From NCBI GenBank assembly GCA_947495055.1, contig CANLXO010000017.1:1-38788 (forward strand): 38,788 nucleotides of DNA. Direction: 5' to 3'. Position 1 is the stretch's first letter. The number at the start of each line of letters is the position of its first letter. Shown piece after piece: positions 16,505 to 25,740 of this stretch. The DNA comes from an uncultured Psychrobacter sp. Its GTDB lineage: Bacteria; Pseudomonadota; Gammaproteobacteria; Pseudomonadales; Moraxellaceae. The position numbers and the translations under genes are program-made. The notes under the pieces are model-generated. The model made no database searches. It worked only from the letters and a program-made list of their open reading frames with translations, and was not told where the DNA came from.

Positions 16505-18856
16505 ATGCCCTCTGCCTCTACCACATTAGATTTTTCGATACCAGAATCGTCACTCGATATGCCTGTGACCGCATTAGCAGGCGTCGGTCCAAAAGTCGCC
16601 GAGCAGCTTGAGCAATTAGGTATCAAGCGCATATTTGATCTCTTGCTACATCTGCCGCGTGATTATGAGGATCGTAGCCGACTGGTGCCGATAGGCGAGC
16701 TGGCGCATGGGCAGTCAGCCCTAATTACAGGGCGCGTAGTCCATGTCGATAATAAGCGTAGTGGCATGACCGTAATCATTGATGATGACAGCGGCACCGT
16801 ATCATTGCGATTTTTTAAGGTGTACCCTGGGCTACTTCAAACTATGAGCCTTGGCACACGGCTGCAACTGTTTGGTGAGATCAAGGTTAATCGCTATGGC
16901 AAGCAGATGCATCATCCTGAGTACCAAGTGATGAGCGCCGCCGGCACACTAATCAATACAGGTCTGCAACCCATTTATCCAACGGTAAAAGGTCTGCATC
17001 AAAATAAACTGCGCACGCTGATTAAACTGGCGCTACAAACCGTACGCACGCAAGCGCTACCGATGACGCTGTTCACGCAAGCGGACTTTGAGACGGTCGC
17101 AGATATGCCGCTTGTGCCGTTTGATCCCAAATCGCAACCTGTCGTCATTGAAGACGAGCCTGAGGATATATTCTCGGAGCTTGCGCGTAGTGTGCCTGAT
17201 AAGATCAACACAAGTAGTGTACATAAAGCCAGTCCAGTACCTTATGACCATACGAGTCATGAGCAGTTAGCATCAAATGACAAAACGGCTACAGCCGAGA
17301 CGGCGCACGAAATGAACAGCGTCTATCATTTAACGATATTTGAAGCACTAGTTCTCTTGCATACGCCGCCCACTTATACGGATGCCCCTCAGCAGTATCG
17401 CCTATTGACTCAGCTCACGGCGCGTACGCACGCCGCCTGCCAGCGCCTAATTATCGAAGAGCTCACCGCCCATCAGCTGAGTCTACTGTATCGTCGTCAG
17501 CAATTGCATAAGCATAAAGCGCCAAAATGTGCCACTACCAGTCCACTGACGGACAAGTTATTTGGTGCTCTGCCGTTTGATCTGACGGGCGCGCAAAAAC
17601 GGGTGATGACTGACATCGTCGCTGATATGGCTATATCGATTCCTATGCTTAGGCTTGTGCAAGGGGACGTTGGCGCAGGTAAGACTTTGGTCGCGGCAGG
17701 GGCAGCAGGCTATGCGCTTGATAGTGGCTGGCAGGTCGCGGTCATGGCACCGACTGAGATATTAGCCGAGCAGCATTTGGCGAATTTTAAGGCGTGGTTT
17801 GAGCCACTAGGCGTGGGTGTTGGCTGGCTTGCAGGTAAGCAAACAGCCAAACAGCGCCGCGAGGCTTTAGAAGCTGTAGCGGATAATACCGTACAAATCG
17901 TCGTCGGCACGCATGCGCTGTTTCAAGATACGGTTGAGTTTGCCAAATTGGGACTCGTCATCATCGATGAGCAGCACCGCTTTGGTGTGGAGCAGCGTAT
18001 GGCGTTGACCAATAAAGGCGTGGCGAATAGTACGCCCCATCAGCTGATTATGACCGCAACGCCGATTCCGCGGACGCTAGCGATGAGTGTCTACGGCGAT
18101 ATGGATACCTCCATTATCGATGAGCTGCCACCGGGACGTACGCCTATCACTACTGTGACGATAGATCGTAATCGCCGTGATGATGTTATCGAGCGTATTG
18201 CAATCAACTGTAGCGAGGGTCGTCAAGCCTACTGGGTGTGCTCATTAGTAGAAGAGTCTAGTGTGTTAGACGCGCAAGCTGCCGAGGCCACTTATGAGGA
18301 TCTAAACGAGCGCTTAAACATCCGTATTGGTCTGGTGCATGGCAAAATGAAATCCGCTGACAAACAAGCCATTATGCATGAGTTCAAAGCAGGCAATCTG
18401 GATTTGCTCATTGCCACTACCGTTATCGAAGTCGGGGTCGATGTGCCCAATGCTTCACTCATGGTCATCGAAAATGCCGAGCGTTTGGGCTTATCACAGT
18501 TGCACCAATTGCGCGGGCGGGTCGGGCGCGGCTCGACCAAAAGCTACTGTGTGTTGCTATATCAAAAGCCATTGTCGGAAACAGGTACAGAACGCCTAAA
18601 CGTGCTGCGCGATAGTACCGATGGTTTTGTCATTGCGCAAAAAGACTTGGAGCTGCGCGGTCCTGGTGAGCTACTCGGAAAACGCCAAACGGGCAACATT
18701 GGCTACTATCTTGCTGATTTGATTCGGGATGAAGAGCTGTTTGCTATTGCGCAGCGTTTGGCTAAACATCTCATAGCAGATCCTACGCGCAAAGCGGATG
18801 TGAGCCAGCTTATCCACCGCTGGATGCCAGAGGCTAGTCGCTATACCAATGCTTAA
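16505..18856 (+). CDS. recG: ATP-dependent DNA helicase RecG
   Basis: RecG remodels stalled replication forks and Holliday junctions. Seen in order: the N-terminal HhH-like VTALAGVGPKVAEQL, the wedge/OB domain (residues ~60-180), the helicase Walker A G387-DVGAGKT, the DEQH box at 488-491 (DEQHRFGVEQR), TATPIPRT, and the C-terminal GRVGRG and TGNIGYYLADL. At 783 aa it is about 90 residues longer than E. coli RecG. The excess is a polar insert at about 215-275 between the wedge and the helicase domain. The frame is open from TTG 16502, but ATG 16505 with AGGA 6 nt before it is the better start. Its stop codon lies inside a 16-bp tandem repeat array. Confidence 0.97.
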   Translation: MPSASTTLDFSIPESSLDMPVTALAGVGPKVAEQLEQLGIKRIFDLLLHLPRDYEDRSRLVPIGELAHGQSALITGRVVHVDNKRSGMTVIIDDDSGTVSLRFFKVYPGLLQTMSLGTRLQLFGEIKVNRYGKQMHHPEYQVMSAAGTLINTGLQPIYPTVKGLHQNKLRTLIKLALQTVRTQALPMTLFTQADFETVADMPLVPFDPKSQPVVIEDEPEDIFSELARSVPDKINTSSVHKASPVPYDHTSHEQLASNDKTATAETAHEMNSVYHLTIFEALVLLHTPPTYTDAPQQYRLLTQLTARTHAACQRLIIEELTAHQLSLLYRRQQLHKHKAPKCATTSPLTDKLFGALPFDLTGAQKRVMTDIVADMAISIPMLRLVQGDVGAGKTLVAAGAAGYALDSGWQVAVMAPTEILAEQHLANFKAWFEPLGVGVGWLAGKQTAKQRREALEAVADNTVQIVVGTHALFQDTVEFAKLGLVIIDEQHRFGVEQRMALTNKGVANSTPHQLIMTATPIPRTLAMSVYGDMDTSIIDELPPGRTPITTVTIDRNRRDDVIERIAINCSEGRQAYWVCSLVEESSVLDAQAAEATYEDLNERLNIRIGLVHGKMKSADKQAIMHEFKAGNLDLLIATTVIEVGVDVPNASLMVIENAERLGLSQLHQLRGRVGRGSTKSYCVLLYQKPLSETGTERLNVLRDSTDGFVIAQKDLELRGPGELLGKRQTGNIGYYLADLIRDEELFAIAQRLAKHLIADPTRKADVSQLIHRWMPEASRYTNA

Positions 18857-18911
18857 GTGTATTGATGCTAAAGAATGTCGATGCTAAAGGATATCGATGC
18901 TTAAGGATATC
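18848..18911 (+). repeat. 16-bp tandem repeat, four units, overlapping the recG stop codon
   Basis: Units start at 18848, 18864, 18880 and 18896. The last three read GATGCTAAAGAATGTC, GATGCTAAAGGATATC and GATGCTTAAGGATATC. The first (AATGCTTAAGTGTATT) contains the last codons and TAA of recG. Confidence 0.75.
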
Positions 18912-18935
18912 AACTGCATAAAGCTTAGCGTCAAT

Positions 18936-18970
18936 AAAAAAAGAGGACAGCCAATGCTATCCTCTTTTTT
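18936..18970. terminator. Bidirectional terminator after recG
   Basis: AAAAAAGAGGA pairs with TCCTCTTTTTT around a 13-nt loop. It is placed between recG (plus) and the small lysine-rich gene (minus), with A- and T-runs on both sides. Confidence 0.85.
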
Positions 18971-18999
18971 ATTTATATAAATCTTAAAGGCTAAAAACC

Positions 19000-19164
19000 T
19001 TACTTGTCTTTTTTGGCCTTTTTTTGTTTCTTTTCAGGTTTTTCTTTTTTGGCCTTTTTAAGGTCTTTTTTGAGATCCTTAATATTTTTCTTTTGCGTTT
19101 TGATTTCAGCTTGAGCGTCTTTAATCGCCTGTTTTACCGCTTTTACTTTTTCTTTATTAGCCAT
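19000..19164 (-). CDS. Small lysine-rich coiled-coil protein, 54 aa
   Basis: A short ORF with a good ribosome binding site (AAAAAGGAGCCC before the ATG at 19164) and a terminator directly downstream. It begins MANKEKVKAVKQAIKDAQ, continues with heptad-like spacing of I/L residues (AEIKTQKKNIKDLKKDLKK) and ends in a Lys/Glu tail, KKAKKDK. About half of all residues are Lys, with Asp, Glu and Gln making up much of the rest. It is predicted to be a soluble helix and may bind nucleic acid or an acidic partner; this is inference from composition only. I do not recognise a family. The translation signals and clean termination argue that it is real despite its low complexity. Confidence 0.7.
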   Translation of the reverse strand: MANKEKVKAVKQAIKDAQAEIKTQKKNIKDLKKDLKKAKKEKPEKKQKKAKKDK

Positions 19165-19276
19165 GATGGGCTCCTTTTTGTTTGTTGTAGGGACTAGTGC
19201 ATCAGCATCTAGGTATCGGTGCAGCGTTAATACTATCTATAGTCGATACTAAATAAAACAGATACGTCGTATTATG

Positions 19277-19353
19277 GCGCAGATTGAAATAATTTTTTCT
19301 TGCGTGCTGTGCCTACGCCGCTTAATGCTGCAAAAAAACCATTTCAATCTTGC
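19277..19353. repeat. Palindromic dispersed repeat, copy 1
   Basis: The outer arms AGATTGAAAT (19281-19290) and ATTTCAATCT (19341-19350) pair perfectly. Between them lies the family core, beginning TTGCGTGCTGTGCCTACGC and ending CTGCAAAAA. It shares a left flank (AATAAAACAGATACGTC) with the copy near 27425. The 18857-19551 gap holds this element, the small lysine-rich gene and a terminator. Confidence 0.8.
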
Positions 19354-19539
19354 TGTATCGGTTTTATATTGAACTGATTATAGTCAGCATCTTCATTGAT
19401 GATTACCATGATGTTATTGTTGATTTCTCTATTAGAGAGTAACAAACCTACAAGACTATACTGTATGACGTATGTAAATTCTGCTAAACATACCCTATAG
19501 ATTATTGTAAAAGACAGTAGTTATAAATGTCAGGATAAT

Positions 19540-19546
19540 CAGGAGG
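19540..19546 (+). promoter_or_regulatory. Strong ribosome binding site of the FAD oxidase gene
   Basis: AGGAGGT lies 5-6 nt before the ATG at 19552, a near-perfect Shine-Dalgarno sequence that fixes the start. Confidence 0.85.
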
Positions 19547-19551
19547 TAATC

Positions 19552-20901
19552 ATGACTGCTAATCAGCACAAGATATACCAAGAGAAATCTTTTTGGTTAC
19601 AAGACTATGGTCATTATAAGCCTAATCTCGCGCTTGATACCGATATAAGCGCCGACGTTTGTATCATCGGTGGCGGTTTTAGTGGTCTTAGCACCGCTTT
19701 TGAGTTCAAAAAAATCAATCCCAATGCTAGGGTCGTGGTCATTGAATCAGCGATAATCGGTTATGGGGCCAGTGGGCGCAATGGCGGCTTTAGTATGAAG
19801 CTCTTTGGTTTGGAGCCTGAGATAACGGTGCTGCGCTGGGGCGAGCAAAAGACCATTGACGCGCATCAATATATGATCAAAGCCGTCAATCATGTGCAAA
19901 ACTTAGTGCACGAGCATGAGTTTGAGTCTGATTATCAGCACACGGGTATGTTTCGAGTCGCCTATTCCGACAGGCAAGCCAAAAGGCTGAGCAAGACCTA
20001 TGAGTTGTTTCAAAAACTAGGTCTAGATGGTGATATGTCTTGGCAGCCAAAACAGGCGCTAGCACAGGCGTTCAAAACCGATAAATTCTTCGCAGGCATG
20101 TACGAGACTCAGACGGGTCTGTTAAATCCTTGCAAACAAGTGCGAGAGTTAAAACGGATCTGTTTGCAAGTAGGTGTCGATATTTATGAGACAACGCCTG
20201 CGCTAGATATCGAAGAATCTAGAACCATCAAAGTAACAACGCCTAATGGTCGTATTACCAGTGACAAATTGGTCATTGCCACCAATGGCTATTCGCACAA
20301 TGTGCCTAGCGTACGCTTAAAAAACCATCAACTCCCTGTGTGGACGTATCAGGTGGTGACGCAGCCTTTGACGCCTGAGCAATGGGACGCTATCGGTTGG
20401 CATAAAAGACAAGCGTTTGAAGATAATAGGCAATTAGTGCATTACTTTCGTCCGACCGCAGATGGACGTATCACCATGGGCGGCGGGCGCGTCGCTGTCG
20501 CTTATGGCAATGATATGGATAAAGATAGCCACCCAAAAGCGTGGCAGCACTGCGAGGAGCATCTCAAATGGATTTATCCACAATTACAGGACGTCAAAAT
20601 CGCTTATAGATGGGGCGGCCCGACCTCAGTGAATCTAGATATGACGCCAGAGATTGGCTATCTAAATTCTAACAAAATTATCTATACTTGCGGCTGTATC
20701 GGTCATGGTGTCTCTTTGACGCACTTAAATGGTAAGTTAATCGCGCAACTGCTCAGTGAACAAAACAGCGATTTGACTGACTTTTGGATCGTCAATCGCA
20801 AAGCCATTCGTCTGCCGGGAGATATTTTGAGTTGGTGTAGCGCAAAGGCCTTAACTGGTGCATTAACTTTGGTCGATAAGTTTGAAGAGCGTGGCTTATA
20901 G
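19552..20901 (+). CDS. FAD-dependent amine oxidoreductase (DAO family, PuuB-like)
   Basis: A 449-aa flavoenzyme of the D-amino-acid-oxidase (DAO) superfamily. The dinucleotide-binding motif is G40-G-G-F-S-G45 after a short beta strand (VCIIG), with the acidic E65 at the end of the second strand. The family's GASGRNGGF loop follows at 72-80. A second conserved region is near the C-terminus (YTCGCIGHGVSLTHLNGKL), which closes over the flavin. The layout most resembles gamma-glutamylputrescine oxidases and related amine oxidases, so it probably oxidises a primary or secondary amine in the cytosol. No puu or amino-acid catabolic genes are adjacent, so the substrate is open. Monocistronic. Confidence 0.88.
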   Translation: MTANQHKIYQEKSFWLQDYGHYKPNLALDTDISADVCIIGGGFSGLSTAFEFKKINPNARVVVIESAIIGYGASGRNGGFSMKLFGLEPEITVLRWGEQKTIDAHQYMIKAVNHVQNLVHEHEFESDYQHTGMFRVAYSDRQAKRLSKTYELFQKLGLDGDMSWQPKQALAQAFKTDKFFAGMYETQTGLLNPCKQVRELKRICLQVGVDIYETTPALDIEESRTIKVTTPNGRITSDKLVIATNGYSHNVPSVRLKNHQLPVWTYQVVTQPLTPEQWDAIGWHKRQAFEDNRQLVHYFRPTADGRITMGGGRVAVAYGNDMDKDSHPKAWQHCEEHLKWIYPQLQDVKIAYRWGGPTSVNLDMTPEIGYLNSNKIIYTCGCIGHGVSLTHLNGKLIAQLLSEQNSDLTDFWIVNRKAIRLPGDILSWCSAKALTGALTLVDKFEERGL

Positions 20902-21188
20902 GTAGTACCTTACCTTTTTGAGACCCTTCTATTATTCTCAAAGCCCTATATCTTATTTAATAGTCATATTTACTTACGCCTTTCTACGTAGTAGCCCTTA
21001 CTATAAAATGCTTATTCCAGCTTTTGTCGATAACTTGCGCTTATGCAGTGATGGTGTAAATACAGCCGTAATTGACCTGCTAGTACGATAGACTACAAGG
21101 CTAAACGCTGATAATCATATAAACTATCTTTATAGAAAAACGAGTGTTCACCCCTTTTTTACCCTGTGCTTATCCGTAGAGACCGATT

Positions 21189-22505
21189 ATGAGTGACCAT
21201 CAAGACCCTAATCATAAGCAAGATCCTGCTACTTCCAATATCGATAAGCCTGTAGCTGACACTGAGCTACCGCCTTATCGTCAGCCAGTCACGACGCAAA
21301 AGTCAGTATCCAAAACACCTGCTTGGTTGTGGCCTGTATTAATCGCAGTGCTGATCGCGGGTGTCTTATTGGGTAGGTACTGGGAAGGTGATGAGCCAGC
21401 TATTGATGAGCCAGTCGCTGCCAATAGTGCGCAAAGTGATGACGTAGGCAGCGATGCATTTGATGCCGCCCAAGCGGTCTTGTCAGTAGAAACCGTTATG
21501 CCAAGCCAAGATAGTATCGGCAACACCTTAAGCGCAGACGGTACTATTAGTGCCAAAGACACGGCTAATGTCAGCGCCAAAGTCAATGGCGTCGCTATCG
21601 AGCGTATCTTAGTCGAAGAAGGCGATCGGGTAAAAGCAGGGCAAGTGCTAGCGATATTTGATACCGATGCTATGGAGCAACAGGTATTGCAGGCCGAAGC
21701 AGATGTTGCAGAAGCGCAAGCGACCCTTGCCAATGCTAGCGCCGATGCCGCGCGCGTGCTACCGCTCATTGATATAGATGCTATAAGTCGTCAAGAAGCC
21801 GATCGCTATCGCACCTCAGAGCTGCGGGCAAAAGCGGCGCTACAGGCGGCACAAGCACGTTTGAGTAGTCAGCGCTTGACCTTAGATAATGCAACCGTTA
21901 CTGCGCCAGTCAGCGGTATCATCAGCGAAAAAATGATTGAAGTGGGACAAGTGACAGGCGGCGCGCCGCTATTTTCTATTATCAAAAACGGGGTCTTAGA
22001 ATGGCAAGCGGATATCGATCCCAAATTGGTCGGTGAAGTGACCGTTGGCACGCCTGTTAAAGTCAGTCTACCTAATAATCAGTCGGTCATGGGACAAGTC
22101 AGTCGCATCGCACCGACTGCGGCAAATAATCGGCAAATCACTATCTATGCTAGCCTAGAGCCAAGCACTGCTGCGCGCGTGGGTATGTACCAAACAGGCG
22201 AGTTTCTGTTAGGTAGCGAGAGTATGCAAACCGTACCTAATAGCGCTATCGTCAGTAATGACGGCTACGATTACGTCATGCTGGTCACTCAAATACGTAC
22301 GACTAGAGACGAGCAAAAAGTAGGCCGTATCAAGCAGCAGCGCGTGAGTCTCGGTGAGCGTATTGGTGATAGAGTGGCAGTAACCGAGCCGCTGCCAACG
22401 GATAGTCAACTGGTCGAGCAAGGGGGCAGTTTTTTGAATGAGGGTGATCTGGTGCGTATCGTCAATACTATGCAAACCTCTAACAGTGCGCAGGCAAGCT
22501 CATGA
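21189..22505 (+). CDS. RND efflux periplasmic adaptor (membrane fusion protein)
   Basis: A 438-aa HlyD/AcrA-type adaptor that links an inner-membrane RND pump to an outer-membrane channel. After a 40-residue polar N-terminus comes one membrane segment, WLWPVLIAVLIAGVLLG, used as an uncleaved anchor. The lipoyl half-motifs (AKVNGVAIERILVEEGDRVKAG and later TVTAPVSGIISEKM) flank an Ala-rich coiled-coil hairpin at about residues 165-235. Beta-barrel and membrane-proximal domains follow. Its TGA overlaps the ATG of the permease gene by 4 nt (ATGA), so the two are translationally coupled. The ribosome binding site is weak (TAGAGA). Confidence 0.93.
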   Translation: MSDHQDPNHKQDPATSNIDKPVADTELPPYRQPVTTQKSVSKTPAWLWPVLIAVLIAGVLLGRYWEGDEPAIDEPVAANSAQSDDVGSDAFDAAQAVLSVETVMPSQDSIGNTLSADGTISAKDTANVSAKVNGVAIERILVEEGDRVKAGQVLAIFDTDAMEQQVLQAEADVAEAQATLANASADAARVLPLIDIDAISRQEADRYRTSELRAKAALQAAQARLSSQRLTLDNATVTAPVSGIISEKMIEVGQVTGGAPLFSIIKNGVLEWQADIDPKLVGEVTVGTPVKVSLPNNQSVMGQVSRIAPTAANNRQITIYASLEPSTAARVGMYQTGEFLLGSESMQTVPNSAIVSNDGYDYVMLVTQIRTTRDEQKVGRIKQQRVSLGERIGDRVAVTEPLPTDSQLVEQGGSFLNEGDLVRIVNTMQTSNSAQASS

Positions 22506-25500
22506 GTTTAAATGTCTCTGCTTATTCGATAAAAAATCCGCTCGTTGCTATCTTGCTGTTTGTACTGCTCACATTGGGCGGTATTTACGGCTTTATGCAA
22601 ATGAAAGTACAGCAGTTCCCTGATATCGACCTACCAGCTGTCGTAGTTACCGTGACGCTGCCAGGCGCGGCGCCCTCTCAGCTTGAGAACGATGTCGCCA
22701 AAAAGATTGAGAACCGTATTACCAGTATCGAGGGCGTTAAGCACATTCGCACGACCTTACAGACAGGCGCTGCGACCATAGCTACTGAGTTTGTGCTCGA
22801 AAAAGATATTCAAGAAGCCGTTGATGATGTGCGCTCTGCCGTTGGCGAGGTGCGCGGCGATCTGCCCGCTGCGGCTAACGATCCCATTATTACCAAGGTA
22901 TCGACGGCAGGCTTCCCTGTAGTCACTTACTCAGTTGCCGCTAGCAATATGAGCGTCGAGGATCTGTCTTGGTTCGTCGATGATACGATCACCAAGCGCC
23001 TCTCTGATATCCCAGGGGTCAGTACGGTAAGCCGTGTTGGCGGTCTGGAGCGTGAGATTACCGTAGCCGCCGATCCTATTGCACTGAGCGGTTTGGGGTT
23101 TCCAATCTCGCAGTTATCCCAGCAACTAACAGGTATTCAACAAGACAGCTCAGGCGGGGAGGCTGAGGTCGGCAATACGACGCAGACTATTCGCGTATTA
23201 GGTGCGGTTGAGCGCGCGCGTGAGCTAAACGACTTACAGATTGCCGTACCCACTGGCGGTACGCAAGCTCTAGGACGCTTGGCACAAATCACTGATGGCC
23301 CAGCCGATCCGAATTCTATCGCCAAGCTCGATGGGCAAACGGTCGTCGCCTTTAATATCACCCGCTCGCGCGGCGCTAGTGAAGTTGAAGTTATGGAGCG
23401 CGTCGATGCTGAGCTTGCCAAGCTCACCCGCGAGATGAGCACTATCGAAGTCGAAAAGGTCTATGACCGCGCCACGCCAATCGCACAAGATTATGATGCC
23501 TCAATTAAGATGCTTATCGAAGGCGGAATTTTGGCGGTTATCGTTGTCTTCTTATTCTTAAAAAATGTACGCGCAACTTTCGTGGCAGCAGTCGCTTTAC
23601 CGTTATCCGTCATTCCAACGTTTTTGGCAATGTATCTGTTTGATTTTAGCTTAAACATCATCTCCTTATTGGCTTTGTCGTTGGTTATCGGGGTCTTGGT
23701 CGATGACGCCATCGTCGAGGTTGAAAACATTATTCGTCACTTGCGTATGGGTAAGACCCCCTATGAAGCGGCGATGGAGGCGGCGGATGAGATTGGTCTA
23801 GCCGTCGTCGCAACTACTTTTACTTTAATAGCGGTGTTTTTGCCAACGGCCTTTATGGGCGGCGTGGTTGGGCAGTTTTTCCGTCAGTTTGGCTGGACGG
23901 CAGCCTTGGCGATTTTTGCCTCACTTATGGTCGCGCGTCTCATTACTCCAATGATGGCCGCATATATCTTGCGACCTGAAAAACATCGCGTTGAAGTACA
24001 AAGCGGTACGATGACGCGCTATCTTAAGATCGTCTCATGGACGCTGAATCATCGCTGGCTGACGATGGGTGCAACCTTAGTGCTGTTCGTTGCTTCGTTA
24101 GCTTTAGTTAAGCTGCTGCCGACTTCTTTTATCCCTGACAACGATATCGATCAGACGCGGGTGGCGATTGAGCTGACCCCCGATGTCGCCTTAGAGGATA
24201 CTGCGCGCGTCGCTGAAATGGCGAGTACGCGTATCTTGGCAATGCCTGAAGTGACCAATATCTTTACCTCCGTAGGCGAGGCGCAGGCATCGATGGACTC
24301 AGACTCTGGCGGCAATAAGGCTGAGAATATCGCAGGACTCGATATCGTACTTGCGCCGCGCGCTGAGCGTGGCTCAAAGCAAGCCATTGAGCGCAAGATA
24401 AGCCAATTACTATCCGAGGTGCCAGGTGCGCGCTTTACCGTTGGGTTATCGAGCGGCGGCGAGACCGGTTACAACTTCTCTTTGACCAGTACCAATCCTG
24501 AGGTGTTAGAGCAGACGGTTCAGCAGATTATGACTGATATTCGCGCCTTGCCGAGCGCAGGCTCAGTGACTAGCGATCGCAGTCTGCCGCGTCAAGAGCT
24601 GACAGTGACCCCAGATAGGTTAGCGATGGCGGACAAAGGCGTGACCACCCAAGATATCGCCACGACCTTGCGTATCGCCACCGTTGGCGATTATGAGCAG
24701 CGTCTATCTAAGCTTAATTTAGATACGCGGCAGATTCCTATTGTTGTGCGCCTGCCTGATATTGCCAAAGAAAACGTCAATCAGTTAGAAGGGCTGTACG
24801 TGCCTAGTATGAGTCCAGCAGGTCAGGGCGTACGCGTCGGCGAGGTGGCGGATCTAAACTTTGGCACCGGTCCTGCGCAGATCAAGCGTTTGGATCGCGA
24901 GCGCGCTATTAGTATCACCGTACAGCCTGCCAATGGCGAGCTTGGTGAGTTGGTACAGGCAGTCAAAAACACTCAGACGATGCAAAACCTGCCAGCGTCG
25001 ATTACGATTATCGATCAAGGACAGGCTGAAAACATGGCCGAGCTGTTTAGTGGCTTTGTCATCGCCATGTCAGTCGGTATCATCTGTATTTTGGGCGTAC
25101 TGATTCTGCTGTTCGGCAAATTGCTCCAGCCCTTTACTATCCTAATGGCGCTACCGCTATCGATAGGCGGCGCTTTTGTCGGCTTAGTTATCACTAACAG
25201 CAGCTTGTCGATGCCGTCGATGATTGGTTTCATTATGCTTATGGGTATCGCAACCAAGAACTCAATCTTACTCGTCGATTACGCCATCATCGCGCAAAAT
25301 CGCGGTTTGGCACGCTTTGAAGCTATCATTGATGCGTGTCGTAAACGCGCGCGCCCGATTATCATGACGACGATCGCGATGGGCGCTGGCATGTTGCCAT
25401 TAGTATTTGGTTGGGGTGATGCTGATCCGACCTTTAGGCGTCCGATGGCGGCAGCGGTATTGGGCGGGCTGGTGACCTCTACTTTACTTAGCCTAGTTGT

Positions 25501-25633
25501 CATCCCTGTGGTATATACGCTTATGGATGATTTATCGAACTGGTTTGCCAGATGGCTTAGGCCGCATGGTAAAACCGATGACAGTGCAAATATGCTAAAG
25601 CAGGATACACAGGTGACGTCGAATGAGATATGA
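22502..25633 (+). CDS. RND family efflux permease (HAE1/AcrB type)
   Basis: A 1043-aa proton-driven exporter of the resistance-nodulation-division family in the inner membrane. The proton-relay aspartates are present in TM4 (GVLVDDAIVEVEN), and the TM10 lysine in MGIATKNSILLVDY. The N-terminal helix begins IKNPLVAILLFVLLTLGG, and the porter sequence starts FPDIDLPAVVVTVTLPGA. Two large periplasmic loops occupy about residues 35-335 and 560-860. Length is normal. No outer-membrane factor gene follows, so the pump must recruit a TolC-like protein encoded elsewhere. Whether the substrate is a drug, dye, lipid or metal cannot be told, though the DD pair points to HAE1 rather than heavy-metal pumps. 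No regulator gene is adjacent. Confidence 0.95.
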   Translation: MSLNVSAYSIKNPLVAILLFVLLTLGGIYGFMQMKVQQFPDIDLPAVVVTVTLPGAAPSQLENDVAKKIENRITSIEGVKHIRTTLQTGAATIATEFVLEKDIQEAVDDVRSAVGEVRGDLPAAANDPIITKVSTAGFPVVTYSVAASNMSVEDLSWFVDDTITKRLSDIPGVSTVSRVGGLEREITVAADPIALSGLGFPISQLSQQLTGIQQDSSGGEAEVGNTTQTIRVLGAVERARELNDLQIAVPTGGTQALGRLAQITDGPADPNSIAKLDGQTVVAFNITRSRGASEVEVMERVDAELAKLTREMSTIEVEKVYDRATPIAQDYDASIKMLIEGGILAVIVVFLFLKNVRATFVAAVALPLSVIPTFLAMYLFDFSLNIISLLALSLVIGVLVDDAIVEVENIIRHLRMGKTPYEAAMEAADEIGLAVVATTFTLIAVFLPTAFMGGVVGQFFRQFGWTAALAIFASLMVARLITPMMAAYILRPEKHRVEVQSGTMTRYLKIVSWTLNHRWLTMGATLVLFVASLALVKLLPTSFIPDNDIDQTRVAIELTPDVALEDTARVAEMASTRILAMPEVTNIFTSVGEAQASMDSDSGGNKAENIAGLDIVLAPRAERGSKQAIERKISQLLSEVPGARFTVGLSSGGETGYNFSLTSTNPEVLEQTVQQIMTDIRALPSAGSVTSDRSLPRQELTVTPDRLAMADKGVTTQDIATTLRIATVGDYEQRLSKLNLDTRQIPIVVRLPDIAKENVNQLEGLYVPSMSPAGQGVRVGEVADLNFGTGPAQIKRLDRERAISITVQPANGELGELVQAVKNTQTMQNLPASITIIDQGQAENMAELFSGFVIAMSVGIICILGVLILLFGKLLQPFTILMALPLSIGGAFVGLVITNSSLSMPSMIGFIMLMGIATKNSILLVDYAIIAQNRGLARFEAIIDACRKRARPIIMTTIAMGAGMLPLVFGWGDADPTFRRPMAAAVLGGLVTSTLLSLVVIPVVYTLMDDLSNWFARWLRPHGKTDDSANMLKQDTQVTSNEI

Positions 25634-25740
25634 GTAGAATCAACATAGTGATACAAGCATATCTATACGAGTCATGGAGCTAAATCGTGCTATTGTTTCA
25701 ACTAGCAATGGAATAACTCTATATGACAAGGAAGGCCGCT

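Noticed and set aside
20929..20955. TTTGAGA/TCTCAAA hairpin after the FAD oxidase gene
   Set aside because: Short stem, long loop and no T-run, so it is not called as a terminator.
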